DNA from: Terriglobia bacterium
GTDB taxonomy: Bacteria > Acidobacteriota > Terriglobia > Bryobacterales > Bryobacteraceae
Assembly (NCBI GenBank): GCA_020073305.1
Contig: JAIQFK010000013.1
Coordinates: 62,001-126,000, forward strand
Reading direction: 5' to 3'
Length of the DNA stretch: 64,000 bases
The notes under the pieces are model-generated. The model ran no database searches, was not told where the DNA came from, and was given only the letters and a program-made list of their open reading frames with translations. The position numbers and the translations under genes are program-made. Positions 50,069 through 60,200 of this stretch are shown here, piece after piece. Numbering within the stretch: position 1 is the stretch's first letter; each line of letters begins with the position of its first letter.

Positions 50069-50766
50069 ATGAAGAACGTGCCTCGACTCCTTCCAACCAT
50101 CATCGTCAGCTCGGCTGTCGTGGTGATTGGATGGCAATTGATGCTACCGCCGGTGGTTGGTCTGTCCAACAACGGCGACTTTGGAAAGGTGTTGGGGAAC
50201 TTCGGTCTCGGGGCGCCACGCGACCACGAACACGTCTTTGCCGATACCACGTACGACTTCGATTCCCGCTATTTTTATAGAGCTGGTTTCTCCTCCTCCG
50301 AATCGATTTTGTCGTGCCTGCACTCGCTCTCAGCGCAGTGTTTTCCAGGAATGGCCGCTTCGATCTGCGGTATGTTCTCCCGCCGTGGGCACGGTACTCG
50401 CTCGGTTCCGGCGTTCTGTTCGTGTTTGGTGACGTCGCGTACGTGAGTTATCTGAACTCGTTTTACATGGATGTCGCAGCGTACCTCTTTATGTTGCAGG
50501 CAACGGTCCTGTACGTTCGTGTTCTGCGCTGGCGGCGTCACAAGGATTGGATATTGCTGGTCATTTCGTGCCTGCTCCTGGTAACGGCCAAGCCGCAGCA
50601 CGCCGTGTTGGGTTTTCCTGTGGCCTTGCTATTCCTCGCGCAGAAGGGTGGAAGCGGGACCAAACGACCCGTCTGGGTGGCGATTGCGTTGGTCCTGGTG
50701 GGGATAGCGGTGCTTTGCCTTCGTTACGCTGCGCCGCGGGTGAAACGTCAAGAAAGGAGATACAGA
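50069..50766 (+). pseudogene. Frameshifted and 3'-truncated polytopic membrane protein gene
   Basis: The first frame, from the ATG at 50069, gives a convincing membrane-protein N-terminus (MKNVPRLLPTIIVSSAVVVIGWQLMLPPV, GLSNNGDFGKVLGNFGLG, DFDSRYFYRAGFSSSES). Near 50300-50310 protein-like sequence jumps to another frame (LSAVFSRNGRFDLRYVLPP, LFVFGDVAYVSYLNSFYMDVAAYLFML, LLVISCLLLVTAKPQHAVLGFPVALLF). The second frame then ends without a stop in a region running straight into the downstream barrel gene, with the C-terminal part seemingly missing. So a +/-1 frameshift and a loss of the 3' end are both visible. It resembles large hypothetical acidobacterial membrane proteins possibly linked to glycan transfer. 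A sequencing error could explain the frameshift but not the truncation. Confidence 0.6.
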
Positions 50767-51327
50767 ATGAGAGCATTACTGTTCCTATTTAGCTTGATTG
50801 TGGGTGCGAATGCGCAATCACAAATGCGAAATACTATTACGTTCAGCGGAGGATGGGCCCAGAATGTTGGCGGAAATTGCTGCGGGGAGTCGGCCCCGAG
50901 CCTCTCTCTGAGCTATGCGTATCGTCTGTTTCCGCATGTAGACGTGGAAGCCGGTATTGTTACGGCGCTATCGCTTGGAACCGAAGTCAGGGGCGCCAAC
51001 TACGATATCAGGGCAGATGATCGTTTCATGTGGGTGCCGTTCGGATTGAGGGGAGTTTTGCCGTTGCGACGCCACCGCGTAGAGGTTTCGGCGGCTGCTG
51101 GCGGCGCATATGAAAAATATTCGGTCGGGAATCCGGCCGACTTCGTTGGCCTGGTTTCCCGCGACGGTTGGGGCGGCTATGCGTCTGTGGCTGCGGCCGT
51201 AGCTCTGGATGGGCGGCGGCATTTCTGGTTAGCAGCGTCACCTCATTTGTTCTTCGCCAATATAAACCAGGGGTATGCACACGATCGCTGGTTCGTTCTG
51301 ACCGTGGGCATTGGGCTGCGGTTCTGA
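50767..51327 (+). CDS. Small outer-membrane beta-barrel protein
   Basis: 186 aa. Signal peptide ALLFLFSLIVGANAQ, then strands with aromatic girdles (NTITFSGGWAQNVGG, SLSLSYAYRLFPHVDVEAGIVTAL, MWVPFGLRGVLPLRRHRVEVSAAAGGAYEKY, GYASVAAAVALDGRRHFWLAASPHLFF) and the C-terminal FVLTVGIGLRF that fits the outer-membrane terminal strand. AAAGGAG lies seven bases before the ATG. The preceding degraded membrane-protein frame reads in phase into this gene. It resembles the barrel at 34801 in type but not obviously in sequence. Function unknown. Confidence 0.72.
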   Translation: MRALLFLFSLIVGANAQSQMRNTITFSGGWAQNVGGNCCGESAPSLSLSYAYRLFPHVDVEAGIVTALSLGTEVRGANYDIRADDRFMWVPFGLRGVLPLRRHRVEVSAAAGGAYEKYSVGNPADFVGLVSRDGWGGYASVAAAVALDGRRHFWLAASPHLFFANINQGYAHDRWFVLTVGIGLRF

Positions 51328-51405
51328 ATCCGATGGATTCTGCCAGAAATCGGAACCTCGCAGACCTCCGGATTTCGGGTTGTGTTATCCTCGTCGCGAG
51401 TTTTT

Positions 51406-52497
51406 ATGCAAAGAAGGAACTTTCTTCAAGCGATCGCTGCGAGCCCGGTCCTGATGAGCGCTGCCGCCCCGCAGGCAAAGCCGGCTCCCACACCCCCTAG
51501 GGCGATGATGAAGGCCGGTACGCAGCACGATTCCTCGGATGACGTCCTGCGCGTCCTGGCCGCCTTCGGAGTGGAACACATTTGCAGCACGCTGCCCTCG
51601 ACGAAGCTCGACGAACATTGGTCGGCTGAGGGGCTGACGCGCTTGCGCGAACGCGTGGAGTCGCACGGAATCAAGCTCGACATGGTTCCGCTGCCCATGA
51701 GCTCGAATTACATCACCAGTATGGAAACGCCGGGGATCATGCTGGGCAAAAGTCCGGAGCGCGGCCGCGAGATCGATGGCATCTGCCAGATGATTCGTAA
51801 TGCGGCAAGCGCTGGAATTCCGGCCCTCAAGTACAATCTGAGCATTCTGGGGGTGGTCCGCACGGAGCCCACGCGCGGTCGCGGCGGTTGCCAGTACAGC
51901 ACGTTCGTTTACGATCGGGCGCGGCAAGATCCGCCTCTCACCGAAGCGGGCCTGGTCAGCCAGGACGACTACTGGGAGCGCATCACGTATTTCGTGGAGC
52001 GCGTCATCCCGGTCGCGGAAGAGTACAAGGTCAAAATGGCCTGCCATCCGCACGACCCCGGAATGCCTCGCGACAAAGGATTCCGCGGTGTTCATACTGT
52101 GCTGGGAAGCGTGGATGGCCTGAAGCGCTTCATTGATATCCACCCGAGCTCCTATCACGGGTTGAACTTTTGTCAGGGGACGGTTTCTGAGATGCTTCAG
52201 GATCCTGGACGCGAGATCTTCGACGTGATTCGCTATTTTGGTACCCGGCGCAAGATCTTCAATGTCCATTTTCGAAACATCAGGGGCCATTTTCTGAATT
52301 TCCAGGAAACGTTTCCGGACGATGGCGACGTGAACATGATCGCAGCCATGCGGGTGTACAAAGAAGTCGGCTACGACGGGATGATCATGCCCGACCATGT
52401 TCCGAAAATCGCGGGCGACACCGACGGCCACCAGGCATTCGCGTTCGCGTTCGGCTATATCCAGGCTTTGATCCAGTTGGTGAGGCAGGAGACCTAG
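51406..52497 (+). CDS. Tat-exported UxuA-like (mannonate dehydratase/xylose isomerase-fold) protein
   Basis: 363 aa. [20 protein letters not shown] is a twin-arginine-type signal. The TIM barrel has UxuA motifs: [12 protein letters not shown] (CHPDDP-like), [21 protein letters not shown] and a metal-ligand [15 protein letters not shown] at the end. UxuA dehydrates D-mannonate in the cytoplasm; export makes a different sugar-acid or sugar-epimerase activity possible. Start chosen at 51406 to place the RR motif at the N-terminus. A TGT-TATCCT extended -10 lies 14 bases before the ATG. Converges on the methyltransferase gene six bases away. Confidence 0.86.
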   Translation: MQRRNFLQAIAASPVLMSAAAPQAKPAPTPPRAMMKAGTQHDSSDDVLRVLAAFGVEHICSTLPSTKLDEHWSAEGLTRLRERVESHGIKLDMVPLPMSSNYITSMETPGIMLGKSPERGREIDGICQMIRNAASAGIPALKYNLSILGVVRTEPTRGRGGCQYSTFVYDRARQDPPLTEAGLVSQDDYWERITYFVERVIPVAEEYKVKMACHPHDPGMPRDKGFRGVHTVLGSVDGLKRFIDIHPSSYHGLNFCQGTVSEMLQDPGREIFDVIRYFGTRRKIFNVHFRNIRGHFLNFQETFPDDGDVNMIAAMRVYKEVGYDGMIMPDHVPKIAGDTDGHQAFAFAFGYIQALIQLVRQET

Positions 52498-52503
52498 TAC
52501 GGT

Positions 52504-54021
52504 TCAGGAGACGAGCAACGCCAGCGCGCCCAGCCGGTTGAGGTTAATCTCCAGACTCTCCGCGGTGATTTCGCCTGAATGCGCGCGCCCACGAAGTTCC
52601 AGAAGCAACCGCTCCCGGTCGCGAGTTCCGTCCAGCATCAACAACAGCTGCCGCGCCGCCTCATCCTCCACTTCAACCGAGGAGTGACGCAGATTGGTTA
52701 CGCTCGAGGCGTGTTCCACCTGCGCGCGGGCCAGAGCGCTGGCAAGAGGCCGCGGCGATGGCTTGGTGATGAACGCCGGCGGATGCACATGCAACTCCAG
52801 GAAATTGGCGGCATAGAGTTTCATCACCATGTCGGACAGCCAGCTCGCATCTTCTTCGAGTGGCGCCGCGTCGGTACCGGAATCACGCCGCGAAAGAGCT
52901 CGTGCGGTCCGCAGGAGTTCAGAAAACGGCAAGGCGCGGGGCCAAACACGGCCCAGATGCGTCATGGCGGCCTTGGCCAGAGGGTGATTGGTGGACATGG
53001 ACCCGCCACTCGAGTATTTAAACTGAAGGGCCGATGTCGAGGCAATGTCCGGCTCCGGCGAGGCCGCCCGCGCATCTGAAGCGGCAAACATCTGAGCAGC
53101 ACACTCGGAGCGGAGCCTGCGTTCGAGCGCGACTTCGGAGCGGCACAGTAGCGTCTGCCGAAAGTTGCGCAGCTTCAAGAAGTCCAGATACTGTTCGCGC
53201 GCCAGTGGATCGCCGCCGCTGAAGGCGCGGATTTTCTCGGTAGCCTGCGGTCCGAACGCATCCGTCTGCATGCTCAGCAGCCGCGCTTCGGAAAGAAACT
53301 GCAGGCTGTAGCGGCGGGCCTGCTCCACAAATTCGTGGAAGTAAAAACGGTGGTTATGTTCCGTTAGCTCGTCGTGGTAGAAGAATTCCGGTTTGCGTTC
53401 GAGCAATGACTTCAATTCCTGTCGCAGCAGAGCGCCGTGGACATCCTCATCGGGGTGTGCCTCCACCAGGAACTCGAGAAGTTCACGTGCTTGGCGCAGG
53501 CGTTCGCGAGGGCTGGCAACATTTCGCGTATGAAATTGCATCATCTCGCGGATGGTGTCCAGCAGATGGCCGCCCGGATAGGTGTTGTAGCTGACGAAGG
53601 CCACACCTTGAGCCGCAAGGTGGGACTGACAAATGCCGAGAATCTTTTCGCGGACCTGCGGGGGCACCCACGAATACACGCCGTGCGCAATGATGTAGTC
53701 AAACTCTCCAAAACGAGAGTCGAAGTCCATCAGGTCGAGGTGATGGATCCGAATGTTGTTAAGCTGGAGCCGGCCGATCAGTTCCTGGCCGCGCACGATG
53801 GCCGATTCCGCCAGGTCGACTCCGGTGAAGTTGCTTTCCGGCAGTCCAAACGCCATGGGGATGAGGTTGCCGCCGTCGCCGCAACCGAGTTCGAGAACGC
53901 GGCAGCGCTCCACGGGAGCGGGTGCCATGCCAAACAGAATGGCCAGAGTCGCCAGGCGATCCGGATGCGTTTGCGAATATGGAGCGCCGGGGTAGGGAAT
54001 CTCGTCGTAAGACGTTTGCAT
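52504..54021 (-). CDS. Class I methyltransferase with regulatory domain
   Basis: 505 aa. N-terminal SAM-binding fold: TLAILFGMAP, RVLELGCGDGGNLIPMAFGLPESNFTGVDLAESAI, HHLDLMDF, YIIAHGVYSWV. The middle part matches the methyltransferase regulatory domain (DEDVHGALLRQELKSLLERKPEFFYHDELTEHNHRFYFHEFVEQA), and the C-terminal tail is a PRMT-like helical extension (RQLLLMLDGTRDRERLLLELRG). Such proteins are widespread and their substrates unknown; small-molecule or protein methylation are both possible. It is 21 bases after the Gfo/Idh gene on the same strand, so co-transcription is likely. Confidence 0.86.
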   Translation of the reverse strand: MQTSYDEIPYPGAPYSQTHPDRLATLAILFGMAPAPVERCRVLELGCGDGGNLIPMAFGLPESNFTGVDLAESAIVRGQELIGRLQLNNIRIHHLDLMDFDSRFGEFDYIIAHGVYSWVPPQVREKILGICQSHLAAQGVAFVSYNTYPGGHLLDTIREMMQFHTRNVASPRERLRQARELLEFLVEAHPDEDVHGALLRQELKSLLERKPEFFYHDELTEHNHRFYFHEFVEQARRYSLQFLSEARLLSMQTDAFGPQATEKIRAFSGGDPLAREQYLDFLKLRNFRQTLLCRSEVALERRLRSECAAQMFAASDARAASPEPDIASTSALQFKYSSGGSMSTNHPLAKAAMTHLGRVWPRALPFSELLRTARALSRRDSGTDAAPLEEDASWLSDMVMKLYAANFLELHVHPPAFITKPSPRPLASALARAQVEHASSVTNLRHSSVEVEDEAARQLLLMLDGTRDRERLLLELRGRAHSGEITAESLEINLNRLGALALLVS

Positions 54022-54042
54022 CGACTTCGGTGATCGACGCGG

Positions 54043-55218
54043 CTATGCCGGACGGATAACCTTTCCTTGCCGCATCGCGAGGTTCGCCAGATGAGACGTG
54101 CGCGCCGCCTCGACACCAGCGCGCACGTGGGCGTTCGGCAGCGCACGGCTGCGGATGCACTCCAGCCAGTTTTCGAGGTTGGTTCGGGTGCCGTCGTCGG
54201 TGCTCTTTACCACGATGTCGGGTTCGGGCAGTTCACGGTCATTGCGATGCTCGTTGGCCTCGTTGTAGACCCAAAAGCCCGATCGTGTCAGCTTCATTAC
54301 ACCTTTGGTGCCACGGAAGACGATGCCGCCGTCCTCGATCGAGCTGACCATCGTGCCGTTATAAATCGCGGTAAAGTTCTGCGGGAAAATCATGGAGGCG
54401 TTGACCGTGTCCGGGCATTGTAAGTCGTGCAATGCATGGGTAGCGCCAGAAGCTTCAACGGAATTCGGAGAGGGACTCTTCATGAACCACTGAACGACAT
54501 CGATCCAGTGAGTCATGAGATCCGTAAAGATGCCTCCGCCAAAATCCCAAAAGAAACGCCAGCGGCGGTACTTGACGGTATCGAACGGCTGATCGGCGGC
54601 GGAGCCCAGGAACTTCTTCCAATCCAGCCGCGCCGTATCAATCTCGCGTTCGGGTTCCTGGGGGACCGCGAGATAGTTTTGATACCAATACATCTCAGCC
54701 AGTGTGATCTGACCGATCCGGTTACCCTGGATGAGTTGCTTGGCGAGCAGGTAGTGGTCCCAGCTCCGCTGCTGCGTGCCGGTGGCGACCACGCGCTTGG
54801 ACTTCTCCACGCCAGCAATTAATTTGTCGCCTTCCTCCAGCGCGTGGGTGATCGGTTTTTCGCAGTACACGTCTTTTCCGGCAGCGACGGCGTCGAGTGT
54901 CATGGGAACGTGCCAGTGGTCTGGAGTGCCAACCACCACCGCATCGATATCCTTGCGATCGAGCACCTCGCGATAGTCCGAAGATGGCTTGGTTTGCGGT
55001 CCCATCTTTTCCACGGCCTCAAGGCGGTGAGGTTCGTAGACATCGCAGGCGGCGACAATCTCATTGCCCGGCAGGCTCTTGAGCAGCTCGGCCAGGTACA
55101 TGCAGCGGCCGCCCGTCCCAATTAGCCCAATGCGAATCCGGTCATTGGCGCCCAAGGCGCGGCGGCTCGCGAGCAGTGCGGCGGCCGCGGTTGCAGACAT
55201 GAATTCTCGTCGGTTCAC
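54043..55218 (-). CDS. Tat-exported Gfo/Idh/MocA family oxidoreductase
   Basis: 391 aa. NRREFMSATAAAALLASRRALG is a twin-arginine signal. N-terminal Rossmann motif RIGLIGTGGRCMYLAELL and the catalytic DVYCEKPITHALEEGD (Lys of EKP) mark the family; GVEKSKRVVATGTQQRSW follows. These NAD(P)-dependent enzymes oxidise or reduce sugars, sugar acids or inositols; exported members keep the cofactor tightly bound. A 3-keto-glucoside pathway with the DUF1080 hydrolase at 14366 is plausible but unproven. A TGT-GATACT box lies about 26 bases upstream. Diverges from the NlpC/P60 gene. Confidence 0.9.
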   Translation of the reverse strand: MNRREFMSATAAAALLASRRALGANDRIRIGLIGTGGRCMYLAELLKSLPGNEIVAACDVYEPHRLEAVEKMGPQTKPSSDYREVLDRKDIDAVVVGTPDHWHVPMTLDAVAAGKDVYCEKPITHALEEGDKLIAGVEKSKRVVATGTQQRSWDHYLLAKQLIQGNRIGQITLAEMYWYQNYLAVPQEPEREIDTARLDWKKFLGSAADQPFDTVKYRRWRFFWDFGGGIFTDLMTHWIDVVQWFMKSPSPNSVEASGATHALHDLQCPDTVNASMIFPQNFTAIYNGTMVSSIEDGGIVFRGTKGVMKLTRSGFWVYNEANEHRNDRELPEPDIVVKSTDDGTRTNLENWLECIRSRALPNAHVRAGVEAARTSHLANLAMRQGKVIRPA

Positions 55219-55308
55219 ACGAGTAAAGTATCACAACGCTGCACCCGCGGCGGTTCAAGGGCGGCCTCCTGGCGCGGGAGCACGAAGAAAAGAGAGAATG
55301 GGATTGAA

Positions 55309-56148
55309 ATGCATGTGGTGATTCCGATGGCGCTGCTGGCGGCCAGTGTGACCGGCGGCGTCATTTTGAAGCCGGTTGCCAACATGTACTCGCGGCCGAG
55401 CGAGGATGCGGACGTCGTTTCCCAAGCCATTTTCGGAAGCAATGTTGCCATCATCGAGGACCAGGCGGGCTGGGTTCGCGTGCGCACCGCCGACGAATAC
55501 ACGGGTTGGACACTGGCGGCATCTCTGCGGCGGCTTGGTTCCGGTGACCGGCCTTACGGCTCCAGTGGGCGCGTAGCGCGGGTGGCGCGGTTGTTCGCGA
55601 ATCTCTATCGCGAGCCCGACGTCACGAAGCACCAGCCCGTCTACACAGTGCCGTTCGAAACCAACCTAGAAGTCATCCGCGCGGAAAGTGAAACAGGCCG
55701 CTGGCTCGAAGTCCGGCTTCCCGACGATCGTCCCGCCTGGGTGCAGACCGGCGATGTGACGCTCGATTCGAAGCCGCTGGGCATCCGCGAACTGATCGCG
55801 TTCAGCAAGCAGTTTCTCGGCCTGCCGTATCTGTGGGGCGGTACTTCAACTTTTGGTTTTGATTGTTCGGGGTTCACGCAGATGCTGTGCCGCCGGCGCG
55901 GAATCATCATTCCCCGCGACGCGAATGTGCAAGCGAAGTGGCAGGGCGCCGAAGCGGTAGATCGCAAGCAGCTCGAACCCGGTGACCTGCTGTTTTTCGG
56001 GGAATCCAAGATCACGCACACAGGCATGTACATTGGAAACGGTATGTTCATCAATGCGACCACGCATGAACGGCCCGTCGTTCAGATCAGCGATCTTTCC
56101 GATCCGTTTTGGGAGAAGCTGTTCCTGGCTGCGAGGAGAATCAAGTGA
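55309..56148 (+). CDS. NlpC/P60 family endopeptidase with SH3-like domains
   Basis: 279 aa. An export signal-like hydrophobic start (VVIPMALLAASVTGGVIL) is followed by two bacterial SH3-like regions (about 18-75 and 88-155; ANMYSRPSEDADVVSQ, ANLYREPD). The NlpC/P60 peptidase at 160-279 has the triad Cys186 (FDCSGFTQ), His237 (THTGMYIGNG) and His253. Such enzymes cut the gamma-D-glutamyl-meso-diaminopimelate (or Glu-Lys) bond in cell-wall peptides. It overlaps the epimerase-like gene by GTGA, so peptide release and glutamate epimerisation are linked. Confidence 0.91.
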   Translation: MHVVIPMALLAASVTGGVILKPVANMYSRPSEDADVVSQAIFGSNVAIIEDQAGWVRVRTADEYTGWTLAASLRRLGSGDRPYGSSGRVARVARLFANLYREPDVTKHQPVYTVPFETNLEVIRAESETGRWLEVRLPDDRPAWVQTGDVTLDSKPLGIRELIAFSKQFLGLPYLWGGTSTFGFDCSGFTQMLCRRRGIIIPRDANVQAKWQGAEAVDRKQLEPGDLLFFGESKITHTGMYIGNGMFINATTHERPVVQISDLSDPFWEKLFLAARRIK

Positions 56149-57239
56149 AGCGGCGAGACTTATTCAAAGCCCTGGGAGCCGGTGTTGCGTCCGTGCCGGC
56201 TATGGCCGGGGGGCCTTCCAAGCTGGAATCTAAAGTCGTCCGGCTGAAGCTCCGGCACACCTGGACCACGGTCATGTCCTCGAGTGATTACCGCGACACC
56301 GTGCACCTGCTCTACACGCGTGATGGACTTGCCGGCGTGGGCGAGGGCGCGCCCATCGTGCGCTATCACGAGAATGCGGAATCGGCCGAGCGAGCCATCG
56401 AATCGGTGCACGATCTGCTGGCCGCGTCAGATCCACGCCAGTTTGCGAAGATCATGGCCGGGGTGTTTCGCCGCATCGTGGGGCAGTACGCGGCGAAAGC
56501 GGCCATCGATATTGCGCTGATGGACTGGTTCGGCCAGAAGTTGGGTGTCCCTTTGTATACCTATTTTGGGTTGGACCCCGCCGATGCGCCCGTCACAACC
56601 TTTTCCATTGGCATTGACAATCCCGAGTTGACCCGCCAGAAGGTGCGCGAAGCCGAGGCATTCCCGGTTCTGAAAATAAAAGTCGGCCTCGCGACCGATG
56701 AGCCAACCATCGACGCCGTGCGGAGCGTTACCCGGAAACCACTGCGCGTTGATGCCAATGAAGGCTGGAAAGACAAGGAAGAGGCTGTTCGCAAGATCAA
56801 CTGGCTGGAGTCGCAGGGCGTCGAATTTGTGGAGCAGCCCATGCCCGCCGAGATGATCGAAGAGACCCGGTGGGTGCGCGGCCGTGTGCACATCCCAATC
56901 ATCGCCGACGAATCCTGCCTGCGCTCTGCAGATATCCCCAAGTTGGCGGATGCTTTCGATGGGATTAACGTGAAACTCGATAAGACGGGCGGAATACTCG
57001 AGGCCTACCGAATGATCCAGATCGCAAAATCGCTGCGCATGAAGACGATGCTGGGCTGCATGATTTCTAGTTCGGTGTCAGTGACGGCCGCGGCGCATCT
57101 TTCGCCGCTGGTCGATTACGCCGATCTGGACGGGAACCTGCTCATCGCCAACGATCCGTACAGCGGAGTGACGGTGCGCGAGGGTAAGCTTATCCTGCCG
57201 GACCGTCCCGGCCTGGGATTGAAGCCCGCGGCGGCTTAG
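56145..57239 (+). CDS. Tat-exported enolase-superfamily dipeptide-epimerase-like protein
   Basis: 364 aa from a GTG start overlapping the NlpC/P60 stop. KRRDLFKALGAGVASVPAM is a twin-arginine signal. Enolase-superfamily metal ligands Asp203 (VDANEGW), Glu230 (FVEQPMP) and Asp255 (IADESC) and the bases Lys177/Lys179 (LKIKVG) and Lys280 (VKLDKTGG) match L-Ala-D/L-Glu epimerases. Those normally act in the cytoplasm on the dipeptide from peptidoglycan recycling; export suggests that here it acts on murein peptides cut by the coupled NlpC/P60 enzyme. Other dipeptides are possible. Abuts the convergent ior gene. Confidence 0.9.
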   Translation: MKRRDLFKALGAGVASVPAMAGGPSKLESKVVRLKLRHTWTTVMSSSDYRDTVHLLYTRDGLAGVGEGAPIVRYHENAESAERAIESVHDLLAASDPRQFAKIMAGVFRRIVGQYAAKAAIDIALMDWFGQKLGVPLYTYFGLDPADAPVTTFSIGIDNPELTRQKVREAEAFPVLKIKVGLATDEPTIDAVRSVTRKPLRVDANEGWKDKEEAVRKINWLESQGVEFVEQPMPAEMIEETRWVRGRVHIPIIADESCLRSADIPKLADAFDGINVKLDKTGGILEAYRMIQIAKSLRMKTMLGCMISSSVSVTAAAHLSPLVDYADLDGNLLIANDPYSGVTVREGKLILPDRPGLGLKPAAA

Positions 57240-60200
57240 TCACGCGGGCACCCCCGGCGTCTGTTTTACCTGCGTCAGCTTCTCCGCAGCCAGCCGCCTG
57301 ACCTCCCGAATCTTTTCCGCTTTGATGCTTTCGTATCCGCGGATCTGATCGGGCAGCATGGCGATTTCCATCGCGAGCGCAAGGTTGTTGGGTGTGACAT
57401 GAGCCAAGACTTGTTCGATTAAGTTCCGATACCATCCGATGAGCGCACGCTCATCCCTACGGAGTACGGCATAACCAAATGGATCAAACAGAGTGCCGCG
57501 CAGCACCTTCAGACGTGCGAGCAACCGCAAGAGCAGCCGGAACCAGGGTCCCAACTGCACCTTGGTTTTCAAGCCGAGCGTGCGAAGAAAGGGCGGATGC
57601 ACATTGTAGCTGATAGACTCAGTGGCTTCCCACATATTGCGGACCTGCTGTTCGAATTCGCCCTCCGTCAGCAGGCGAGCGACCTCGTACTCGTCCTTGT
57701 AGGCCATCAGCTTGTACAGATAGCGCGCCACGGGTTCCGCGAGAGCCGGCTCGTGCGTCCGCACGCTCTCCACAAATGCACGATACTCTTCGGCGTACCG
57801 GCGGCCCTGATACCGTTCGAGCTCCCGCGCGCGGCGCTCGACTAATGCGAGCGGCTCCGACTGTGGTTTTGCCGGCTCAATGATTTCTTCCACTGCTCGC
57901 GCATCCACGAAATATTTCCGGCCCCACAGAAAAGCCTGCAGATTGCGGTCGGCCTCGACGCGGTTCAGCCGGATGGCCTCTTCGATGGCGCCCGCCGAGA
58001 GCGGAATGAGGCCGCCCTGATACGCAACGCCGAGCAGAAAAACATTGACCGCCAGGTGGCTCGAAAACAGGCTCTCGGCGATGCGCGTGGCATCCACGTA
58101 GATGTTGCGGCCCTTACGTGTGCAGGAATCGATCAAGTCGATCAGACGCCCTGGCCCGTACAGCACCGCCTGGCCGCGCACCATGTTGCTTGTGGGAATT
58201 TCAGCGGTGTTGATCACTGCGACCGTTCGCGAGGGATGCGCGCGACTGAGGTTATCGGCGTGCGCGACGCCCAGCAGGTCAAACCCCAGGATCAGGTCCG
58301 CGTTGCCATAACCAATCTTGGCTGAGGCTTCCACCGGCCGCTCACTCAGAATGATGCTCGAAACCACGGCCCCGCCTTTTTGCGCGAGCCCCGTTTGATC
58401 GAGTGTGATGACCGAGAGATTTTCGAGCCAGGCCGCTGTGGCCAGTAGCGCATTGATGGTAACGACTCCCGTGCCGCCGACGCCTGGCGCCAGGATGGAA
58501 TACCCGTCGCCCGGCGCAACCTTCTCGCGCGGCTCCGGAACCTCGGCCGCCGGCAGTTGCGGCACGCGCTTCTTGCGAAAGCCTGTGCCGGGCTTCAACT
58601 TCACAGTCACAAAGGACGGGCAATCGCCGAGCGCGCAGGAATAGTCTTTATTACACGACGATTGATGGATGCGGGTTTTCTGGCCGAATTCGGTCTCGAC
58701 CGGCAGAAGGCTCATGCAGTTCGACTGCCGGACGCAATCGCCGCACCCCTCGCAGACCGCTTCGTTGATCACCAGGCGCAGCGTCGGTTCCTGCAATTTG
58801 CCGCGAGAGCGCAGCCGGCGCTTCTCCGCCGCGCACTGCTGGTCGTAGACGATGGCTGTCACACCGGGGATGTGTTCCAGCTCGCGCATGACCGCGGGAA
58901 GCTCGTCGCGGTGGAGCAGTTGTGCATTGCCGGCGAGCGAAATGCCCGCGTACTTTTCCACATCATCGGTGAGCACTACTGTTTTGCGAACTCCATCAGC
59001 TTCGAGCTTTTCCGTGAGCGCCGGTACGGGCAGCGCGCCGCTTGGTTCCTGGCCTCCTGTCATGGCAACTGCGCCGTTGTAAAGAATTTTGTACGTGATG
59101 TTGACGCCGGCTGCGCGGCAAGCTTCGACCGCCAGCGAGCCGGAATGAAAGTAGGTGCCGTCGCCGATGTTTTGGAAAATGTGATTGCGCTCCACAAACG
59201 GCGCCATGCCGATCCACGGAGCGCCTTCGCCGCCCATATGCGTCAGGAACGAATAGCCGCGGCCGGAGTGCGCCTGCAGAGCCGCCATGCCGTGGCAACC
59301 GATGCCGCCGGCGGCGACTTGGCCTTCGAGCAGAACCGTGGAGCGGTTGTGCGGGCAGCCGGAGCAAAACGTCGGCGGGCGCGTGCCAATCTTCTCGCGA
59401 TGGCGGGATGCGATTTCCGCAATTTGACTCAGCCGGGCCGCGATGGATTCGCGCGGCGGCAGGTACCGGGCCAGCACGTGCGCCAGCTTTTCGGAATCCA
59501 CCTCGGCTGTGGCTGGAACCAGAAGCTCGCCGTTCTCGTCCTGCTTGCCGAAAATCTGAGGGCGTTGAGGCGCGTTGTAGAGCAACTCGCGCAGTTGTAG
59601 CTCCAGGAAGCTGCGCTTCTCTTCGATGACCACGAGAGTTTCGAGCCCTCGGGAGAACTCCGCGACGAAATGCGGCTCGAGCGGAAACGTCAGGCCAAAC
59701 TTGGCGACACGGACGCCCATCGAATCCAGTTCCCCCCGGCCAATGCCCAGATCGCGAAGGCACTGCATGAGGTCGTAATAGGGCTTTCCAGCGGTCGCAA
59801 TACCCAGGCGCGCACCGTCGCCGGCGCCAAACATCCGGTTCAGCTGGTTGACACGCGCGAATTCGCGAACGGCGGCCAGCCGGCGGTAGTTCACTTCGTG
59901 CTCCAATTGCAGCGTGAACGGAATCACCAGGCGCGCGTCGAAGTGCTTCTTATAGTCCGAGGGAATCTTGATGGCGAGCCGCTCCGGGTCCAACTCCACC
60001 GTGCCGCCGCCGTCGCAAACGTTGGTCACCATCTTCATCGCAACCCAGGTGCCGGAAAAACGCGAGAGCGCGATGGCCAGCAGGCCGTAGTCCAGAATCT
60101 CTTGCGTGTTGCCCGGATAGAAGACCGGCATGCCGAAGTTGTAGAAGCTGAGGTCGCTCTGATGGGGAATGGTTGAGCTTTTGGAAATGTGATCGTCGCC

